From: CAKRHR01 sp964423195
GTDB taxonomy: Bacteria; Bacillota; Clostridia; Lachnospirales; Lachnospiraceae
Assembly (NCBI GenBank): GCA_964423195.1
Contig: CAYRDY010000076.1
Coordinates: 1 to 10,006, forward strand
DNA: 10,006 bases
Reading direction: 5' to 3'
Shown: one piece after another, positions 7,211 through 10,006 of the stretch
Layout of the letters: each line of letters starts with the position of its first letter
Numbering within the stretch: the stretch's first letter is position 1
Translations under genes and position numbers: made by a program
Notes under the pieces: model-generated
Told to the model about the DNA's origin: nothing
Databases searched by the model: none
What the model saw: only the letters and a program-made list of their open reading frames with translations

Positions 7211-7441
7211 ATGGAATTTATTGTCAAACACAAAGAGAGGATCGTCGCAGCCCTGCAGTTGACGCTTGCACTGCTGGGTGTCATCTTTTATCTGAAAAAT
7301 CTGAACAAGAATCAGTACGCGGACGCCAAGAAGCTGTCAAAGCTGGAGACAAAGCAGAAGGCCAAGCTGATGAAGATGCAGTACAAAAATGATAAAAAGG
7401 CGCTGAAGAAAAATTTTAAGGCTCAACGGGCAGTGGCTTAG
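7211..7441 (+). CDS. Small single-pass membrane protein with lysine-rich tail, function unknown
   Basis: A 76-residue protein I do not recognise. A short basic N-terminus (MEFIVKHKER) leads into one hydrophobic helix (about residues 11-29, with ALQLTLALLGVIFYL), followed by a strongly basic, probably helical tail of about 45 residues that contains some 18 lysines and few acidic residues. The tail probably faces the cytoplasm and could bind nucleic acid, acidic lipids or a partner protein. The start at 7211 is preceded by AAGGAGG (7198-7204); a GTG at 7190 overlapping the previous stop lies before that site and is less likely. It begins 17 bases after the hydrolase stop and ends 14 bases before the UDP-glucose dehydrogenase start, so it is likely translated from the same message. 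The good ribosome site and tight packing argue that it is a real gene. Confidence 0.7.
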   Translation: MEFIVKHKERIVAALQLTLALLGVIFYLKNLNKNQYADAKKLSKLETKQKAKLMKMQYKNDKKALKKNFKAQRAVA

Positions 7442-7455
7442 CGGGGGTCGTTTTG

Positions 7456-8703
7456 ATGAGTAATCTAAAGATTGCGGTGGCGGGGACAGGTTATGTCGGA
7501 ATGTCGATCGCGACGCTTTTGGCGCAGCATAATCAGGTGACGGCTGTGGACATTGTGCCGGAGAAGGTGGATATGATCAACCGCAGAGAGTCGCCGATCC
7601 AGGATGAATATATTGAAAAATACCTCGCGGAAAAGGATCTCGGCCTGACAGCCACGCTTGACGCGGAGGCTGCCTACGCGGACGCGGATTTTGTGGTGAT
7701 CGCTGCGCCGACGAATTATGACAGCAAAAAGAATTTTTTTGATACGACGGCCGTGGAGGCGGTGATCGATCTGGTTCTCTCCCATAATCCGAACGCCATG
7801 ATGGTGATTAAATCGACGGTTCCGGTCGGATTTACCAGATTCATCCGGCAGAAGACGGGCAGCGGCAACATCCTGTTCAGCCCTGAGTTTTTGCGCGAAT
7901 CGAGGGCTCTGTATGACAATCTCTATCCTTCCAGGATCATCGTCGGCACCGATTTGGAGGACGAGCGGCTGATGGCGGCGGCGCGCACATTTGCCGGACT
8001 CTTGCAGGAGGGCGCGGTCAAAGAAAATATCGATATTTTGTATATGGGATTTACCGAGGCGGAGGCGGTGAAACTGTTCGCCAACACCTATCTGGCGCTG
8101 AGAGTTTCGTACTTTAACGAGCTGGATACATATGCGGAGATGAAGGGCTTGGATACAAAGGCCATCATCGACGGCGTCTGTCTGGATCCGCGTATCGGCT
8201 CTCATTACAATAATCCATCGTTCGGCTACGGCGGCTACTGTCTGCCGAAGGATACCAAGCAGCTGCTGGCCAACTATGCGGATGTGCCGGAGAATCTGAT
8301 CGAGGCGATCGTGGAGAGCAACCGCACCAGAAAGGACTTTATCGCCGACCGCGTGCTGAATATGGCGGGATATTATGATTATTATAATCGCGGTGATTAC
8401 AGCGCGGATGAGGAGCGGAGCTGTGTGGTCGGCGTATACCGGCTGACGATGAAGAGCAACAGCGATAATTTCCGCCAGAGCTCGATCCAGGGCGTCATGA
8501 AGCGCATAAAGGCCAAGGGGGCGACGGTCATCGTATACGAGCCGACGCTGAGTGACGGCAGCACTTTCTTTGGCTCCCAGGTGGTCAATGATCTCAAAAA
8601 ATTTAAGGAATCGTCCGACGCGATTATCGCGAACCGCTATGACAGCTGTCTTGATGATGTGGCAGAGAAGGTCTACACGCGCGATCTGTTCCGCAGGGAT
8701 TAA
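7456..8703 (+). CDS. ugd: UDP-glucose 6-dehydrogenase
   Basis: A 415-residue cytoplasmic enzyme that oxidises UDP-glucose to UDP-glucuronate with two NAD+, supplying precursor for capsule, exopolysaccharide or cell-wall glycans. The N-terminal Rossmann domain starts with AVAGTGYVG (residues 7-15) and has APTNYD and KSTVPVG. The catalytic set is present: E144 in SPEFLRES, K206 in AVKLFANTYLALRVSYFNE, and the nucleophile C262 with D266 in FGYGGYCLPKD. The C-terminal UDP-binding domain includes YRLTMKSNSDNFRQSS. UDP-N-acetyl sugar dehydrogenases share the fold, but the short length and GYGGYCLPKD context favour UDP-glucose as substrate. The start at 7456 (ATG, then SNLKIAV) is preferred to a TTG three bases upstream; its ribosome site is only a weak GGGGG (7443-7447), so it may depend partly on translation of the preceding small gene. 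It seems to be biosynthetic, not part of the glycoside breakdown implied by the upstream genes. Confidence 0.94.
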   Translation: MSNLKIAVAGTGYVGMSIATLLAQHNQVTAVDIVPEKVDMINRRESPIQDEYIEKYLAEKDLGLTATLDAEAAYADADFVVIAAPTNYDSKKNFFDTTAVEAVIDLVLSHNPNAMMVIKSTVPVGFTRFIRQKTGSGNILFSPEFLRESRALYDNLYPSRIIVGTDLEDERLMAAARTFAGLLQEGAVKENIDILYMGFTEAEAVKLFANTYLALRVSYFNELDTYAEMKGLDTKAIIDGVCLDPRIGSHYNNPSFGYGGYCLPKDTKQLLANYADVPENLIEAIVESNRTRKDFIADRVLNMAGYYDYYNRGDYSADEERSCVVGVYRLTMKSNSDNFRQSSIQGVMKRIKAKGATVIVYEPTLSDGSTFFGSQVVNDLKKFKESSDAIIANRYDSCLDDVAEKVYTRDLFRRD

Positions 8704-8752
8704 AATGCCATCTGATCATCAATTTTCATGCGCCGCGCGACGCGAAGCTATA

Positions 8753-8797
8753 CAAGGGAGCTGTCCCTCACCCGACGGGTGAGGGACAGCTCCCTTG
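8753..8797. terminator. Perfect 45-bp palindrome between convergent genes; probable bidirectional terminator
   Basis: Two 22-base arms (8753-8774 and 8776-8797) are exact reverse complements around a single central A; each arm includes AGGGAGCTGTCCCTCACCC or its complement. It lies 49 bases after the ugd stop and 35 bases beyond the pyrG stop on the other strand, where a shared terminator is expected. On the plus strand the stem is followed by CGGATTTT, on the minus strand by TATAGCTTCG, so neither side has a clean U run. The unusual length and exactness of the arms also fit a dispersed palindromic (REP or MITE-like) element that acts as, or has landed in, a terminator position. The rest of the gap (8704-8752 and 8798-8832) shows nothing identifiable. 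Confidence 0.55.
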
Positions 8798-8832
8798 CGG
8801 ATTTTATGCGCTGTCCGGTGAAACACAGTTCG

Positions 8833-10006
8833 TCAGAGAGCCGGACTCACATTCTGGTGTTCCAGCGCCGCCTGGATGAAACCGTTGAACAGCGGGTGAC
8901 ATTTATTCGGTCTGGACTTAAACTCCGGGTGGGCCTGGGTGGCCACAAACCACGGGTGGTCGGTGAGCTCAATCATCTCCACGATGCGGCCGTCCGGAGA
9001 GATGCCGCAGAGCTTCATGCCGTTTTCGATAAAATCACTGCGGTAATCATTGTTAAACTCATAGCGGTGGCGATGCCTCTCAGAAATTTCTCTCTGGCCG
9101 TATAGCTGATAGGCCTTGCAGTCCTTGGAGAGAATGCACTTGTAGGCGCCGAGCCGCAGGGTCCCGCCGAGATCGGTCACGCCGAGCTGATTCGGCATGA
9201 TGTGGATGACCGGATGCGCGGTGTCCGGATTCAATTCGGCGCTGTTGGCATCCGCGTAGCCGAGCACATGGCGGGCAAACTCGACCACGGCAAGCTGCAT
9301 GCCGAGGCAGAGGCCGAGGTACGGGATTTTATTCTCACGGGCGTACTGGATGGCCGTGATCTTGCCCTCGATGCCCCTGTTGCCGAAGCCGCCCGGAACG
9401 ACGATGCCGTCGGCCTCATGCAGCAGTTCGTCGACATTGAAACTGCTCACAAGCTCAGAGTCGACCCACAGGATCTCCACCTCCGCGCTGTTGGCGAACG
9501 AGGCGTGCTTGAGCGCCTCGACGACACTTAAGTAGGCGTCGTGGAGCAGGACATATTTGCCGACGAGGGCGACGCGCACCTTGCGCGTCGGATTTTTCCA
9601 TTTGTCGACCATGGCGCGCCACTCGTCGAGATCCGGCTCAGGACATTCGATGCCCAGGCGCTTGCAGACCACGCGGGCCAGGCCCTCTTTTTCCAGGGAG
9701 AGGACGGCCTCATAGAGGACGGGCACGTCAAGGTTCTGGATGACATTTTCGGTCGGCACGTTGCAGAACAGAGAAATTTTATCTTTGACATCCCTCGAAA
9801 GCTCCAGCTCGCTGCGGCAGACAATGACGTCCGCTCTCAGGCCAAGCCCCTGCAGATCCTTGACCGTATTCTGGGTCGGCTTGGTCTTCATCTCGCCGGA
9901 TGCCTTGATATAAGGGATCAGTGTCACATGGATGAGCATGCAGTTTTCGTGGCCGACCTCGGACTGGAACTGGCGGATCGACTCGATGAACGGCTGGCTC
10001 TCGATA
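8833..10006 (-). CDS. pyrG: CTP synthase, C-terminal 390 residues (5' end outside window)
   Basis: CTP synthase converts UTP to CTP using ATP and glutamine, the last step of pyrimidine nucleotide synthesis, in the cytoplasm. The visible 390 residues cover the end of the amidoligase domain (IESQPFIESIRQFQSEVGHENC, then LIHVTLIPYIKASGEMKTKPTQ) and the full class I glutamine amidotransferase domain. The latter shows the oxyanion region VVPGGFGNRG, the nucleophile Cys in YLGLCLGMQ (codon at 9307-9309), GGTLRLG, and the His and Glu of the triad in ATQAHPEF. The frame is open to the right edge, so the ATG at 9939 is internal; compared with a usual length of about 535 residues, roughly 145 are missing beyond the window. 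It is convergent with ugd and unrelated to the glycoside genes. The stop is the complement of TCA at 8833-8835. Confidence 0.97.
   Translation of the reverse strand, partial: IESQPFIESIRQFQSEVGHENCMLIHVTLIPYIKASGEMKTKPTQNTVKDLQGLGLRADVIVCRSELELSRDVKDKISLFCNVPTENVIQNLDVPVLYEAVLSLEKEGLARVVCKRLGIECPEPDLDEWRAMVDKWKNPTRKVRVALVGKYVLLHDAYLSVVEALKHASFANSAEVEILWVDSELVSSFNVDELLHEADGIVVPGGFGNRGIEGKITAIQYARENKIPYLGLCLGMQLAVVEFARHVLGYADANSAELNPDTAHPVIHIMPNQLGVTDLGGTLRLGAYKCILSKDCKAYQLYGQREISERHRHRYEFNNDYRSDFIENGMKLCGISPDGRIVEMIELTDHPWFVATQAHPEFKSRPNKCHPLFNGFIQAALEHQNVSPAL

Overview
The window looks like a chromosomal segment of an anaerobic Firmicute, most likely a gut Clostridium relative (Lachnospiraceae/Oscillospiraceae range). 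The grounds are strong GGAGG-type ribosome sites before almost every gene, moderately GC-rich coding DNA with AT-rich leaders, GH2 and GH78 glycosidases of the cytoplasmic Clostridia type, and a CTP synthase of ordinary bacterial type. The genus cannot be fixed from the sequence alone.

Layout, left to right. (1) Positions 1-80 hold the last 25 codons of a gene that starts outside the window; its end resembles a Fis-type helix-turn-helix. (2) A hairpin leader precedes a metallo-beta-lactamase-fold hydrolase (170-967). (3) An AT-rich gap (968-1120) with an imperfect direct repeat is the likely promoter region for a plus-strand run of five genes: a GH2 beta-glycosidase (1121-3490), a GH78 alpha-L-rhamnosidase (3612-6344), a DAPG/phloretin-hydrolase-family protein (6402-7193), a tiny lysine-rich membrane protein (7211-7441) and a UDP-glucose 6-dehydrogenase (7456-8703). 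A three-copy GC-rich hairpin repeat sits between the two glycosidase genes. (4) A perfect 45-bp palindrome lies between this run and the convergent minus-strand pyrG (8833 to beyond the window end).

The most interesting reading is functional. A rhamnosidase and a beta-glycosidase are followed directly by a member of the family that contains PhlG (2,4-diacetylphloroglucinol hydrolase) and phloretin hydrolase, which cut a C-C bond between an acyl group and a phloroglucinol ring. Together they could strip rhamnose and a beta-linked sugar from a plant flavonoid or dihydrochalcone glycoside (naringin-like) and then cleave the aglycone. The zinc-ligand pattern of the third enzyme supports the family call; the substrate and the pathway are inference. 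The small membrane protein and the UDP-glucose dehydrogenase probably share the transcript but belong to a different process (UDP-glucuronate for surface polysaccharide).
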